From Vitis vinifera (taxonomy: Eukaryota; Streptophyta; Magnoliopsida; Vitales; Vitaceae), in the NCBI RefSeq assembly GCF_030704535.1, contig NC_081813.1, positions 1,768,501 through 1,832,500 of the forward strand: a stretch of 64,000 nucleotides of DNA, given 5' to 3'. Under the pieces are notes generated by a model. That model ran no database searches, had not been told where the DNA came from, and worked only from the letters and a program-made list of their open reading frames with translations. The position numbers and the translations under genes are program-made. Positions 34,590 through 46,543 of the stretch are shown here, piece after piece. Position 1 is the stretch's first letter. Every line of letters starts with the position of its first letter.

Positions 34590-35400
34590 GAAATGTCCAA
34601 AATTTTTGGCGGGAGAAATATTGCTTATCGGGCCGGCTCCGACACAATATACACATTATCAGTCGACGGAAATTTCGATAATTTTTCGAAAATATCATCG
34701 ATATTTCAGTATTCATAGGTATTTTACCGATTTTTTCAGGAAATTTCCCGATATTTCCTACCAGTCCAGCCCTCGCACACGATACAAAATCTGTCCGATT
34801 TTTTTTTTTTAAAAAAAAAACATAAGATGCTATTTGGTGTGCTGAATCATGATTTGCAGGCAAAGGTTGTGTTTTTCAGCCTGGCTCAAAAATCGTGGAT
34901 TTAGGGTTCGTGAAATTTAAATACAATGGCACAAAAGCAAAGAGACCCCTAGAACAGATCCAGAAAACACAGGGAACAAAAAAAAAGCAATTTTTTTTGT
35001 TTTCCTTGGGAGTTTTGCATGGATTTTCTCGGAAATCAAACGAGGATGAATTTTCCCGGAAATCGAATGGGGGATGGATTTTCTTGGGAATCAAACGGGG
35101 TTACAGAAAAATAAAAATAAATAACAAGATTAGATTAATACCTGGGAGGATAGAGAGTGGTAAAGGAAAATAGGGCCTTTTTAGGGATTCTCATTTTCTC
35201 GCGAGAGCAACTTCAAAAAGGGCTTCTTGATGCCTGAGTGAGAGGTGGTTGCTTAGATTTAGAGTTTTTTCAAGCATTTTTATGATTTTTAAATAATTTT
35301 TGTTCCAGTAAAATTTCTTCAATATTTCTAATATATCCATAAAATCGAAGTAATGATATATCCGTAATTACCAATATTTTTATCATTGACTATAGGAAAC
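34590..35400 (-). repeat. dispersed repeat R1, inverted copy
   Basis: Inverse of 4500-5200: contains 'gtgtttttcagcctggctc', 'gatttagggttcgtgaaattt' and 'tttcttgggaatcaaacgg' text. It is joined on the left to a CZIB-like upstream piece (34505-34585, 'acccatcaagaaataatgacag'), itself joined to the copia fossil. The neighbouring order promoter piece, R1 is the same, inverted, as at 4146-5470. Confidence 0.6.
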
Positions 35401-35929
35401 TATTTTTACCCACTGTGGCAGTAGCACTCTGACAATTAACATTGCCTGGTGACAACATCGGAAAATCAAAAGCTTACAGCAACCAACTCTTACGATTCTA
35501 GTCCCAGTCCCAGTCCCAGAACATTGACAACCTCTAATATATATACACTAGTTCTTATTATAATTTACTTCCATCCGCTAGCTTACCAACTTGATAGCCT
35601 CTCATGCACAAATTGATAGCCTATCTGCCTACCTATTTTCCACCACCTTACCATTCAACCATAGCCTGAAAATATGGGTGCTTGGGTTTTCTGTTTATAT
35701 TGTTAATGCTAATATTTCTTTACAAGGTTATAAATAAATTGAAAATTTAAAATTTGGAAGTACATTTGTTGGTCATGTCATTATAAACATGCTTGAAATG
35801 GCCAACTACTATGTTAGATCCTTCAAAAGTAGGAATGTTTTCATTAGAAGTGTTTTTTAATTAAAATATTTTTTCTAAAAAATTTATTAGAAAAATCCGT
35901 TATCAAATGCATGGAGCAACTTTTTTATC
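35401..35929. other. intergenic, CZIB-upstream scraps and AT-rich DNA
   Basis: 35400-35450 resembles the 'tttacccac..tgacaattaacat' upstream phrases. 35450-35600 shares 'aatcaaaagcttacagcaac' and 'agaacattgacaacctctaat' with 60130-60240. The rest is AT-rich with no gene visible. Confidence 0.4.
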
Positions 35930-36170
35930 ACAAGGGTGGCCAGAATATCTTGACCACTGAATGATTTATAAGGAACTAAAAACCAAATGAAGAATAAGAA
36001 ATCAGTGTTGAAGTATGGTCAGAGGCATTGAGGCATTCTACACAACCATATACGGGGATAGGTGAAATTTTATCAAAGAGGGCATGCCAAACACTGAAAC
36101 TAATGCTCACAAAGTATGGGAAGTCAAAAAATTTAACCTCCACATGCATTTTGAAGGCTTATAAACCTTA
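35930..36170 (-). repeat. inverted copy of the unidentified 20.72-20.93 kb segment
   Basis: Complement of 20716-20932 with scattered differences (phrases 'accaaatgaagaataagaaatc' and 'ggataggtgaaattttatc'). On this copy the 79-codon frame of the other copy is not kept, so a coding role is doubtful. Confidence 0.55.
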
Positions 36171-36257
36171 TGACAGGGACATACATAAGGAGTTGTCCAA
36201 ATATCAAGTCATATGCAAATCCCATCAATTTGTATAAAAAGTGTAAAGAAGTCTAAT

Positions 36258-36459
36258 ATTTTATAGTAGTTGAGATCTCCATTTTAATCTAAACTTAACT
36301 TCACAACTCATAAATATAAATGACTTTGGCAATAATTCTGTCAATTTCCAATTTGTTTTCATCACTATCAATTTGAACATCTTCCAAATAATGTCGCCAA
36401 CATTTGGTGGGACAAGATGTGGGGTGCTCTTCTTTGTTGTTGAACTTGTTATACAATAC
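36258..36459 (-). pseudogene. F-box/LRR gene fragment, last exon only
   Basis: On the minus strand a 'tgcag' acceptor (36462-36460) opens VLYNKFNNKEEHP, then CWRHYLEDVQIDSDENKLEID, matching exon 3 of the intact F-box gene at 48321-48536 at almost every residue until a gap before the end. A second scrap of its 3' end lies at 36590-36690. No other F-box exon is nearby, so this is a dispersed fragment. Confidence 0.75.
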
Positions 36460-36699
36460 CTGCATTGTAATCACATTTTAACATCATAGTTAGACTAAGG
36501 CCCTTGTTTGAATTGATTTCTAAGAAATCGAAAGCTCTATTTTAAGCTAAATAAAAGTTTCTAATGACATAATATACTAGTTCTTATTATAATTGAGCGT
36601 AAAGAAGTCTAATATTCTATAGTAATTGAGATCTCCATTTTAATCTAAACCTAACTTCACAATTCATAAATGTAGATGACTTTGGCATCACAGTAATTA

Positions 36700-37741
36700 T
36701 CTCCTACCTTCCAAAGATGGTGCAATTTTATAATCCGAAAATATTACGGCTATTTGATCTAATCCCTGAATCGGAAAAGTTACCAATTCAAATTTAACTA
36801 TCTTACGTAACAATGGTTAAAATGCGGTAGAACCAAGGTTGTAATCCTTTCTATAATTATTTTAAGATAATATCAATTTTAAAAAAATTCAAAATAATAC
36901 TATTCCTTATTAATAGTTTAAAATATTATCATTCTTTTAAATAATAATAATTTTAATGTAAGTTAACAAACGTGCCTTAAGACTTTCCTTTTTGGGCCAT
37001 TCACAATCAATGATTTTTGTTCCATCCCAGGTTACACTTTCCTCTTTAAAAACATCAAATCAAAATTTGTAATTTATCACAATTCCAAAGTTAGTAATTG
37101 GTATGCATGCTCCAAGAATGTTGTTTTCATATTTCAGTTTCTTAATAGAATTTTATTCTTAAAAATAATTGAAAATTATTTTTTAAAAAAACTTAGAATA
37201 TATTCAAACCAATTTTGATTTTATACAAAATAAAAAATTATTTATCTATACAAAACGATAATTTTACAATTTCATAATTTTTAATAGTATGTTTTGTTTA
37301 AGAAAAATACCAAGGAAAAATAATTAAAAAACTAATTTTTTATTTAATTTTATTATAATTTTTTTTAAAAAATCAAATATAATTAAAATTAATTAAACAT
37401 TCATGCAATTTAAAATTATTTAATCTTTTTATAAAATATTGAGTTTCAAGTAACATATACAAATCATTTATTAAATTTAAATATTTTAATTATTATTTTT
37501 TAGTTTTTATCCTTTTTTTTTCTTTTATATATATTTTTTCAAATTTCTATGAACCAAATTTCTGTTAACTTTGGTAACAAAATGTCTTTTATTCATTTTT
37601 TTTTTTTTAGAAAAGGAAAGAGTTTCATAATTTTATTTTATTTTTAAAAAATATTCAAATTTGATTCTTATTTAAAAAACAAAAGTTCACCATTTTGCTT
37701 AAAAAACACTTATTCTCCATTAAGTAATAAAATAAGCCTAA

Positions 37742-37778
<37 letters not shown>

Positions 37779-38873
37779 TATTTATAGAATAATTAGTCAA
37801 ATTAAATAAATGTGTACAAACAAAAACCACATGTTAATAATGCATTTACATGTATAACAATGCCATAAGGCCCAAATGAAAATAAAATCGCTGCAACCCA
37901 CAAACAAAGCGCAAAGGCCCAAAACAAAAATCAACAAACCCAAATATCAATAATGGAAGCCCAACATCAATAATGAATGAGTCCAATGCGCCCGAGTATC
38001 ATGGGAACAGGTGCGATGTAGGCATGGTGGAAAGGGTGGCAGTGTCGGCATGAGAGAAAGGAAGGGCGGCGATGGGTGAAGGTGCACTGGAGGGAAAGGG
38101 AGATCACGGCGGGGCTATCTCCGGCGATGAAGGTGTGGATGGCGATGAGAGAACGTGGAGGAGAGAATGGCTGGTTATGTGGTCATGAGAGTAGTTAGGG
38201 CTTTGGTGATAGAATATTTTATGGTGAGAGAAAGGCGTTCAGGTAATAGAATTTTAATGGCTGAATTCCCATGGAGAAATGGTGGATTTCGGTGGTCATG
38301 TGGGAAACTTATAGCTGAAAATCAGTGAAGAAAAAGCGATAAAGTTGGCTGCTTAATGAAGATGAGCTGAACATGGCTTGAAAGGTCGAATTTTGGAAGA
38401 TCCTTAGTTAAGTTATTGAATTTTCTATCTTTGATTTTTATCTTTTATATCATCTTGCTTTCCTTCTAATTTTTCCTCAATTGCATGATTTATTTTGATA
38501 TATTGAATCTGGTTTGGGTGTGGACGAACCGGGCCACACATGAGTGTTGTAAGAATTGGCATTTAGGGAATTGTTTGAAAGAATATTGGTTGTTTGATGA
38601 GTTAAGATTGTGATTAGGGTAATTTTTTTTCTTTACATTCTTTTACCTAAATAAGCCATCGGATGATTGTATGATAATTGGCTTTAAATGAATATATTAA
38701 TTTGAATTCATGTCTCCTTGATTTTATGTTTTCGGTTAATATATGCTTTTGACTTACTTATCACAATTCACACACATTTGACAACAATGGATGATCACAT
38801 GTTTAGGCTTGGTTATGGACACACTTGGGATACTTTTGTATCATAATTTAAAATCTAAATTACGACACAATTA
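36700..38873. other. AT-rich intergenic DNA with a GC-rich island
   Basis: 36700-37860 is AT-rich with an (AAT)n run at about 37743-37776; 36695-36725 resembles text near 42330 and 46390. 37870-38420 is a purine- and G-rich island ('ggcggcgatggg', 'ggcgatgagagaacg') with wording like that of 1-600, and may be untranslated retroelement sequence. No protein recognised. Confidence 0.4.
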
Positions 38874-39098
38874 GGTGGTGTTTGTTTTTTTACTTTTTCA
38901 TGACTTTTTATGAACTTTTTACTAAACAGAAAAAGCCAGAATATGTGGTTTTTTCTAAATAGAAAAAATAACACAATGGTTTTTTTTACTTTTTAATACT
39001 TAATAGAAATAAAATACTACAAAAACAAACAACCTAATATTTAATACTATTAAGTATTAAGGTTTTATTTAGAATTAAGTAAAAAAACAAACGCCACC
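38874..39098. mobile_element. Tourist-like (PIF/Harbinger) MITE
   Basis: 225 bp with inverted ends GGTGGTGTTTGTTTTTTTAC and its near-complement ending CAAACGCCACC, flanked by the direct repeat TTA (38871-38873 and 39099-39101). The interior is AT-rich and also partly self-complementary. No coding capacity. The 3-bp TTA site fits PIF/Harbinger. Confidence 0.75.
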
Positions 39099-39463
39099 TT
39101 AGTCTTAAATGCAGCTATGTCTTATGTTCATATTTAGACCACTTGACTTTCATCTTGGTACACTAAAGAATTCAGGTACATACACTTACACTTTTCTTTG
39201 ATGGTTTGTGTTTGGAATTTTCGGTATTTTAAGATTTTTTTAAAATTTGTTTTCAACCTTTTTCATAGTACATATACTACTATTTGTTGATTTAACTTAA
39301 GACTTGAAGCTAGCCATGAACGCTTGGTTGGAAGTATCAGAAAGTGGAAAAGTTGGAAATCAGGGAATTCCTGTTGCAGTTTAATATACCTTCTGTTGAT
39401 GTTAGCATATGTGTTAATTATTAGAACTGTGGATTAGAGTGACAACCATTTGCAAATTTACAG

Positions 39464-41214
39464 GCTTCTTTACTATCACAAACACAAGCAGCAGAAGAGG
39501 CCAAGCGAGCTTGTGCTGCTGCTCAGGCCCAAAATGAGGAACTAACCACAAAGCTTGGTGATGCAGGAAGAAAGTGGATCAACTCCAGGATTCAGTGCAG
39601 AGGTTTGTAACAAAACATACAAAATGGAACCATTTGGAAGTTTTCAATGTCTTATTGGTAATACTGCATTAAATATCTGGAGAACCTGAGACAACTACAC
39701 TACCTATTTGTGTTGATTCCACCTGTGCCCTTTACCATCAACTTTTTACTCATGTGGATTGATGAGTCCACCACCAACATTTTGCTCACATATAATCTGT
39801 AATATTTTCTTGATTTTCAAATTTAAGTTTTATTGTCCAGAATTGTCCTTCTTCAGCATGCTTCTTGATTAATCAGGTGCCGAATCGAGATTCAATATCT
39901 CTTAATACTTAAAAGTTCCTAGTTTCAACTGTTTTTTGATTTACATTTTCAACCACCTAGCACTTTGGCAGAGTTCACAACATGGAAGAAACTGGATATG
40001 TGATGCTGACAGAATTCCAGCATGCCCCTCTCGATTATATTATGTTCTTTTATTTCATTTTTTTAACTTTTCTGTCACTAATGATAGGCTTGAAGAGAAG
40101 CTTTCTAATTTAGAATCAGAGAATCAAGTACTTCGTCAACAGGCACTGGCCATATCACCAACTGCTAAAGCTTTATCTGCACGACCAAAAACACCAATTC
40201 TTCAGGTATCAACAGCATGCAATTTATCCGTTGTTGCACCTCAAATGTCCTCATGGAAATAAATGTTGAGCTATTTTTTCTGGATTGCAGAGAACTCCTG
40301 AGAATGGAAATGTTCTAAATGGAGAAGCAAAGAAACAATTGGTAAGAGAATCTCGAGTAATTTTATCACTTACGTTATACCCAACACTCTTGATTGAGAG
40401 ATGAAAAATAAACCACGTACTTTGTGTCCCACCATCTTTAAAATGTCTCAGGATTCAAGTCTTGCCCTTTCTTCTCCACAGGAACCTGTATCTGAGGAAA
40501 AGCCCCAGAAATCTCTCAATGAGAAGCAGCAGGTGCATATCCTCTTTTGGTCTTTCCTTCTTTTTTTTTTTTTCCAGGGCAGTAGTTTGGTGGTCATTTA
40601 AAAATTATGAATTTTTACCTGAGGCATGCTCCACATGTACTCAATATTCATATTAGTACTTGTAATTCCCAGATATTTTCTTCATGCTAATCATTTTTTC
40701 TGGTGCAGGAAAACCAAGACCTGCTAATCAAGTGTATTTCACAAGATCTAGGATTCTCTGGGGGCAGGCCTATTGCTGCTTGCCTGATTTACAAATCCCT
40801 TCTCCAATGGAGGTCATTTGAGGTTGAAAGAACCAGTGTATTTGATCGTATCATTCAGAAAATAGGTGCAGCAATAGAGGTATAACTGACCTCTGTTTTA
40901 CTTGGTTCCTATATCTTGGATGTTTGAAAATAGTGATTACTGTCAATCCCCTTGTTGGACCTGGTAAACTGAATTCAATTTGCTTAATGGCACCAAGATA
41001 TTTCACTGGAAGAATGAGTGAAAATTAACTGGAGATCAATTCATGCTTGAATTCTGATGTTATAAGCCAGATGCTAACATTTCGTAAAATTCACTATCTA
41101 AAGGTCAAGGATAACGATGATGTCTTGTCCTATTGGTTATGTAATTCGTCTACACTGCTGTTGCTTCTTCAACGCACACTCAAAGCAAGTGGAGCAGCTA
41201 GCTTAACTCCACAA
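39464..41214 (+). pseudogene. myosin XI tail gene fragment, plus copy
   Basis: Exons: 39464-39602 (coiled coil, QAQNEELTTKLGDA), 40088-40205 (RLEEKLSNLESENQVLRQQ), 40291-40341 (RTPENGNVLNGEAKKQL), 40452-40532 (SEEKPQKSLNEKQQ), 40709-40879 (ENQDLLIKCISQDLGFSGG..SVFDRIIQKIGAAIE) and 41104-41214 (VKDNDDVLSYWL..ASLTPQ). Borders are GT-AG. The order matches the end of the coiled coil and start of the dilute domain of class XI myosins. The first block is one base short near its end. The copy is cut after CCACAAA at 41215 into AT-rich DNA. It overlaps the minus copy at 27.6-29.3 kb only over the last exon and its upstream intron. There is no motor domain; a dead fragment. Confidence 0.88.
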
Positions 41215-41705
41215 ATTAAAATTTATTTGAAAATTTAAAATATTATAATTATTTATTAATATTTAAAAATATTGTCATTCTTTTTTTAAAAAAAATATTC
41301 ATAATAATTTTAATAATCAAGTATAATCTTTGTTTTGTATTAAAAGCTAATAATCGTGTTTTAAGACTGTTATTAAAATTTCATAATAGATTTTTAAAGG
41401 TAGAATGCTTTTATTTTAATTATTTTTAAATCAAATATTTTCTCTAAAATCGTTATTAAAAAAATCACCGATCTAATTTTTCAACTGTGAAAATATTTTC
41501 TAAATTTTTCTAAATACTGATTTTTTTTTTTTTTCCAAAAGCATTTGTTTATACTAAAACTATTTTTCAAAAACAAAAAAATTGAAGCACACACTTAAGG
41601 ATGTCACTGAGCAAGAATAAGCATATCAATTACAAAGTCTAGCTTAGAAAAAAAAAACAACATAGAATTTTATACCCAGGAAACCCATAGAACAGAGACA
41701 GAAAA
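41215..41705. other. AT-rich junk between gene fragments
   Basis: Homopolymer-rich DNA. Phrases near 41500-41580 ('aaaagcatttgtttatactaaaac') recur at 43610 and 58650. No gene. Confidence 0.5.
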
Positions 41706-41879
41706 CTTGCCTAAGAAGTTCAGATCAGTAGTTGGCCCAGGTCACATGGCACGCCCACCTTCCTTTCTTCGGATATTTCAAGCTCATTTCAATGCATGTA
41801 CGATAAAGCCCACATTTGACTGCTTCTGCTTGGTCAACTTCATGTTGATGATCTTATCTGCCGGATTGCTTTCCTCTTG

Positions 41880-42250
41880 TTCTTATATTTCCAGATTAAA
41901 TCCTGCACAAAGAGCTTAACCACGAGCCTTCCCATTCCCAAATGTAAGTTCCAGATCATCCAGTAAGAAAGCGAGAAATTCTTGAGATTTATGCTGATTA
42001 TACCCACTGAACTGAGGAGCCAATCGAGCAAGCTTTCCCTTAAATACACATGATGCAACTGGTGTCCGGCCAGAGACCATAATTTCTTCAACAACTCACC
42101 ATTCACTCCTAATGTATTTTGTTTGTTGATCTCCTTAGCATAGTCTTGTAAGAGATGTTCAACTACAGGATTCCATATCTCATTACTTGAAGCAATATTC
42201 TGACAGCATGCATCAAGGATCACATCTTCATACCAACTGAATTCAGCAGC
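41880..42250 (-). pseudogene. ubiquitin-specific protease (UBP) gene fragment
   Basis: On the minus strand, in two frames, I read [21 protein letters not shown], then [40 protein letters not shown] (in pieces). This is the region after the catalytic Cys box in plant UBP5/8-11-type deubiquitinases, where the family has [23 protein letters not shown]. Here the D of QHD is K and a frame change separates the two parts. Cys and His boxes are absent. A host-gene fragment; the 'tgtacgataaagcccacatttgac' text on its 3' side is repeated at 57785-57835. Confidence 0.7.
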
Positions 42251-42256
42251 TTTCCC

Positions 42257-42360
42257 ATTAGGTGTTTTGAGGAAATAAAAAATAAAAAAGGAAGTCAATC
42301 TTAGTTGTATTCCTACTGTACCTTAATTCTCTCCTACCTTCCAAAAATGGCATGATTTTG
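42257..42360 (-). repeat. inverted scrap of the F-box gene 5' flank
   Basis: 'cattaggtgttttgaggaaata' through 'ctctcctaccttccaaaaat' is the complement of 46380-46470, the sequence just upstream of the intact F-box gene. It is directly joined to the UBP fragment. Confidence 0.7.
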
Positions 42361-42834
42361 ATTTTTGATTTTTGTTTTTATTGTTAATGGATACAATATT
42401 ATTATATTAATTATTTTGCACTCGTTTTATATTTATTTATTTTTAATGTAATGTCAATTTTTTAAATAAATTGAAATTTATTTGAAATTTTCAAATATTA
42501 TGATATCATTATTAATATTTTTAAAAATGTTACCATTCTTTTTTAAAAAATAATAATAATTTTTATAATTAAGTAGAACCTTTGTTTTCATCAAAAGTTA
42601 ACAAATGTGTTTAAGACAACCCTTTTTTAGCATATTCACGATTACTCTTTCTTATTTAAAAACATCACGTCAGAATTAGTAAACCTATGTTTGATTTCAA
42701 AAAAAAAAAAATTATATATATATATATATATTAAGAAAAATGATTTTTTTTCATTTTTGATTTCAATACAAAAAGAATATGTGAGAAAATTAAATATAAT
42801 TAAAATTAGTTAAAAATTTATGAAAAAAATAAGT

Positions 42835-44440
42835 TAAATGTGTTTGAAGTAATATATAAAATAATTTATTGATTTAAACTCTTTTTTTTTATTTCCTTTC
42901 CTTGGATTTTTTATTTCTATTTTTTTTCCCTTATACTTTCCTTCACCTTTTTTATGGAACCAAACATAACCCAAAATAATTTTATTGAAATTCTAAAGTT
43001 GATACTCGGTAATGGTAACAATTTTTGAAAATAAAAAATCATTTTTTTAAGCTTAAATAACAAGCCAAATAAAAGAAAAGAAAAGAAAAGAAAAAGCTTT
43101 CTTTTTTTGTTTTCATATTTGAATTCCTAATCAGAATTTTATTTTTTAAAATAATTCAGAATTATTTTAATTTTTTTAAAAATTGTTTTTAGAACTTTGT
43201 CGACAAAATTTGTTTTTTTGCACAAAAAAATTCTAAATTTATATAAAGTAATAATTTTACAATAGCATGTTTGGTTCAAGGAAAGAAAAAATTAAAAAAG
43301 AAAATTCTCATTTTAATTTTATGATTAAAATAGTAATGAGAAACAAATGTAATTAAGATTAATTAAAATTTTTATATTTTTAAATTATTTAATTTTTATA
43401 TTAAAAGTTAAAATAAAAGTAATAAGGTATTAAATTCAAATTTTTTAAAATTTAATTATGACCTCCCCTTTCCCTAATTTCCCTAGGAGTTTTAGATGAA
43501 AAGAAAAAAGAAAAAGGAAAATTAAATTAGACATAGAAAAATATTACAAATAATTTTTCAAATAAGAAAATATTTTCTAAATTTTTCCAAATACTGAATA
43601 TTTTTTTTCTAAAAGCATTTGTTTATACTAAAACTATTTTTAAAAAACAAATTATTTCCTAAAACAAATTACACTGGTACTTATTATAATTAACCACATC
43701 GGTTATCTATAAGATACCTAATGCTTCCCTTTGGTAATCTATCAATCATTTCCATAGGCCAGCTTACTAACTTTAAGCATAGCTACATAGGCGATCAGAT
43801 GTTCTTGATTTCCATGTAATATATCCAGAAAGTGATTCATTATCTTCGCAAAAATCTACTGAGTTAATGTTACAAATAGAAGGAAGAAATTTCTCTATTT
43901 TAACTTGTAATTTGGCTTCTCTTACCACTATTGATGCAGTTTGCTATTCTTGCTTTTTCGTAAATTTTCCTGAAGGAACACTTATCCTAAGGATAATACT
44001 ATTGCTTCGACTTTGATAGCCTTGAGGAGACCAATGCATTTAATCCCCTCCTTAACCCGTCCTCTGCAAGTATTCCTTCCAAAATAAGCATAATATAAAC
44101 AGATAAAATATATGTATACATACATATACGGTTCAATCTGCCTGTAAACTGACCATGCCAACCTTGTTTGGCCATCATTCTAACAGAAATTTGAATATAT
44201 CCATCTAAAATTTTCGAGTCGACTTCAATTATCCAATCCATTCAAGTGGATGGACTCTTATCCACATCTTCATTACTCTCCAACATTACATTCTAGACAT
44301 AACAAAAATACTCATACAGTAATTCGTAAACTCAGAATTCCTATTTCCAAAAGTTGTTCCACTTCTCAATTGCCAGGTGGCTCCCTATTATGCCTTCTCC
44401 TATCAACTGAATCAAACAATCCCTCCATGAGAAACCAGAA
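42835..44440. repeat. mosaic duplicated block, copy 1 (left part)
   Basis: 42835-43680 matches 57885-58700, and 43690-44430 matches 60235-60970, both in direct orientation and with only scattered changes. In the second copy about 1.5 kb (58700-60235) intervenes. The block is mostly AT-rich; 44000-44430 includes the unrecognised exon-like piece described next. An (AAAAG)n run lies at 43076-43097. Confidence 0.7.
44130..44262 (-). pseudogene. unrecognised exon-like fragment (GWIVEADSKIL..), copy 1
   Basis: Minus-strand frame with DWIIEVDSKILDGYIQISVR, then MMAKQGWHGQFTGRLNR, followed by a GT donor-like 'gtatatgtatg'. The second copy at about 60650-60790 reads GWIVEADSKILAGYIQISVR with the same continuation, so the frame is kept in both. 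The composition looks like true protein, but I do not recognise the family. No neighbouring exons could be assigned with confidence. Confidence 0.4.
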
Positions 44441-44560
44441 TTTAGCACATACCCTTCAGCCTTCAAATGATTAACCAGAATTTCATAGGCGCCATAGATC
44501 TCCTTAGATTTCATATGAGTTGCATCTTCAACTACAAGTATTGCTGGAAATGGAAAAAAT
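44370..44560 (-). pseudogene. PPR gene 3' (E-domain) fragment
   Basis: Minus-strand translation VVEDATHMKSKEIYGAYEIL, then VNHLKAEGYVLNSGFSWRDC, the C-terminal E-type end of the same PPR family as at 24.2 and 51.3 kb. A shorter remnant of the same end lies at 60915-60975. Only this end is present, joined to unrelated sequence on both sides. Confidence 0.65.
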
Positions 44561-44749
44561 CCTAGTCGGATTATTACCATAGGTCAAAACTTTGGAGCTC
44601 CATGGGATTTGCTGAAAACTTGCTCCTCATCTTCTAGAATTTTCACATTTTCACACACTATAGAAAGGTTGCACACCACAGGTTATCACCATCTCCCAGA
44701 TCCAATTTTGTGATAGATTTTAGAGCCTTTTTTTTTTTTGGTATCTTAC

Positions 44750-45340
44750 TTGAGAGTTGCCATGTATGATAGCCTAGGATGCAGAGCCTGTTTTAAACTT
44801 GCAACTGTCATCTACTGGTCAGGTCTCATTTAAAGAATTGATGAGTCTGTAAGGTATATATATTTCAAGATATTAGTAGGTAGCTGATCAGTCATTTTCA
44901 CTTGAAACACTGTGGAAGTAACCAAAGAGTTTTGGCAACCGCTCTCGCCTATCGTATTAAGCATGTTATTACATTAAAAAGACACCAAACAATGTTTTAT
45001 AGTAATTTAGTGGGTGCATTTCACTCAGAAGTTTTCATCTTTGAACTGATATTTTTGTTTAACAGATTAGGAGATGTGTGTGTCAAAGGGGTTATATGTT
45101 AAAAAGCAACTTGGTTAGGTTTCTGCTATAACATTTTCTTTTAGCACCTTAAAGGTGGCCCATCTCTACATTTAGCTTGTGATATTGTGAGTATTCTGAT
45201 AAAAATTGTGATGTGTTATGATCTTGGAGATAGCCCATATATTGTAGTTGAAGTGTTGGCTCTCCATACTCTTCTTTTTTGAATTTGAAATTGTCACATT
45301 TGACTCTAAATTTTAATTGTAGAAATTGTTGGGATGTCAT
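44750..45340 (+). repeat. repeat R4, copy 2
   Basis: Starts 'gagagttgccatgtatgata' and follows copy 1 closely. It is interrupted at 45343-45870 by a SINE fold-back and resumes at 45880-45970 ('cttcactcattttggtgtccc'). Confidence 0.65.
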
Positions 45341-45342
45341 TT

Positions 45343-45870
45343 GTTTTTTATCCGGACAGGGCCGCGGAGTATATTTGGCTCTGTGCCAGTGAGGGGCATC
45401 ACAGACTGGCCTCCTCAGGATTCGAACTTGGGTCCTATAGGCCTTAAGGCTTAGGACGTTCCTGGTACCATCTGAGCTAGTAGCCTCTCGAGAATGTCCT
45501 AAGCCTTAAGGCCTACAGGACCCAAGTTCGAATCCTCGGGAGGCCACTATGTGATGCCATCTACTAGGAGGGCAACTGTTTGGGTTAAGGTCCCGAGTTC
45601 GAATCCTGGGGACGTCACCCTCCAAAGGGCCAAATAAGCAAATGGCCCCATAAGACGTCAGGGTCGCGGAGTATATTTGGCTCTGTGCTAGTCAGGGGCA
45701 TCACAGAGTGGCCTCCCCAGGATTCGAACTCAAGACTAAGGTCTTTTTGGTTGCCCTCTTGGTACCATCTGGGCTAATAGCTCAGATGGTACCACGAGGG
45801 CGGCCACTCTGTGATGCCCCTGACTGGCACAGAGCCAAATATACTCCGCGACCCTGCCCGGATAAAAAAC
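45343..45870. mobile_element. 528-bp fold-back built of tRNA-like SINE modules
   Basis: Outer arms are an inverted repeat of about 85 bp: left 'gttttttatccggacagggc', right its complement ending 'ggataaaaaac'. Inside are four tRNA B-box-like motifs (GTTCGAATCC form): 45418-45432 and 45720-45730 on minus, 45525-45535 and 45597-45607 on plus. A-box-like TAGCTCAGATGGTACC lies at about 45778-45793 (plus) and, inverted, at 45467-45482. It interrupts repeat R4, which lacks it at 61.9 kb. It looks like several nested or inverted SINE copies; no RT is present. Confidence 0.75.
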
Positions 45871-46543
45871 ATCTTATTCCTCTTTTTGTTCGATGTTATT
45901 GTATCTTGTAAGAGATGACGCTTCACTCATTTTGGTGTCCCATCTCTTATTGAATATCAACAATAATTTTAACTGTCTATATAAAAAAAATATAAATTTT
46001 TTAATTACATTTGATTCTCTTTACTATTTTTCATATTAAAATTTAAAATAAAAAAATTATTTTTCTCAATGTTTTTTCTTTTCTTGAACCAAATATACTA
46101 TTAAAAATTATAAAATAGTAAAATTAATATTTTATATGGATTTAGATTTTTTTTTTTCCTTTTGTAGAAATTCAAATTTTGTTTGATAATGTTCTCAAAA
46201 AGATTTTTTTTTTTAAATAAATTAAAATGATTCTGAATTATTTTCAAAAACGAAATTCTATCCAGGAATTAAAATATGAAGAAAAGGCTTCTTCTTTTTT
46301 CCCTCAAAATTCGGGGGGAATTAGGAATATTGATTTCTATATATTATTATTAAAAACAAAAATCAAAATCATACCGTTTTTGGAAGGTAGGAGAGAATTA
46401 AGGTAGAGTAGGAATACAACTAAGATTGACCTCCTTCTTATTTTTTATTTCCTCAAAACACCTAATGGAATTAGGAATGTTGATTTCTATATATTATTAT
46501 TAAATACACGCAATCTTGCATGAGAATAGTTTCAGTTTCAGTA

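Noticed and set aside
45416-45610. tRNA genes
   Set aside because: B-box motifs are present, but no cloverleaf with acceptor stem could be formed by eye; they fit SINE modules better.
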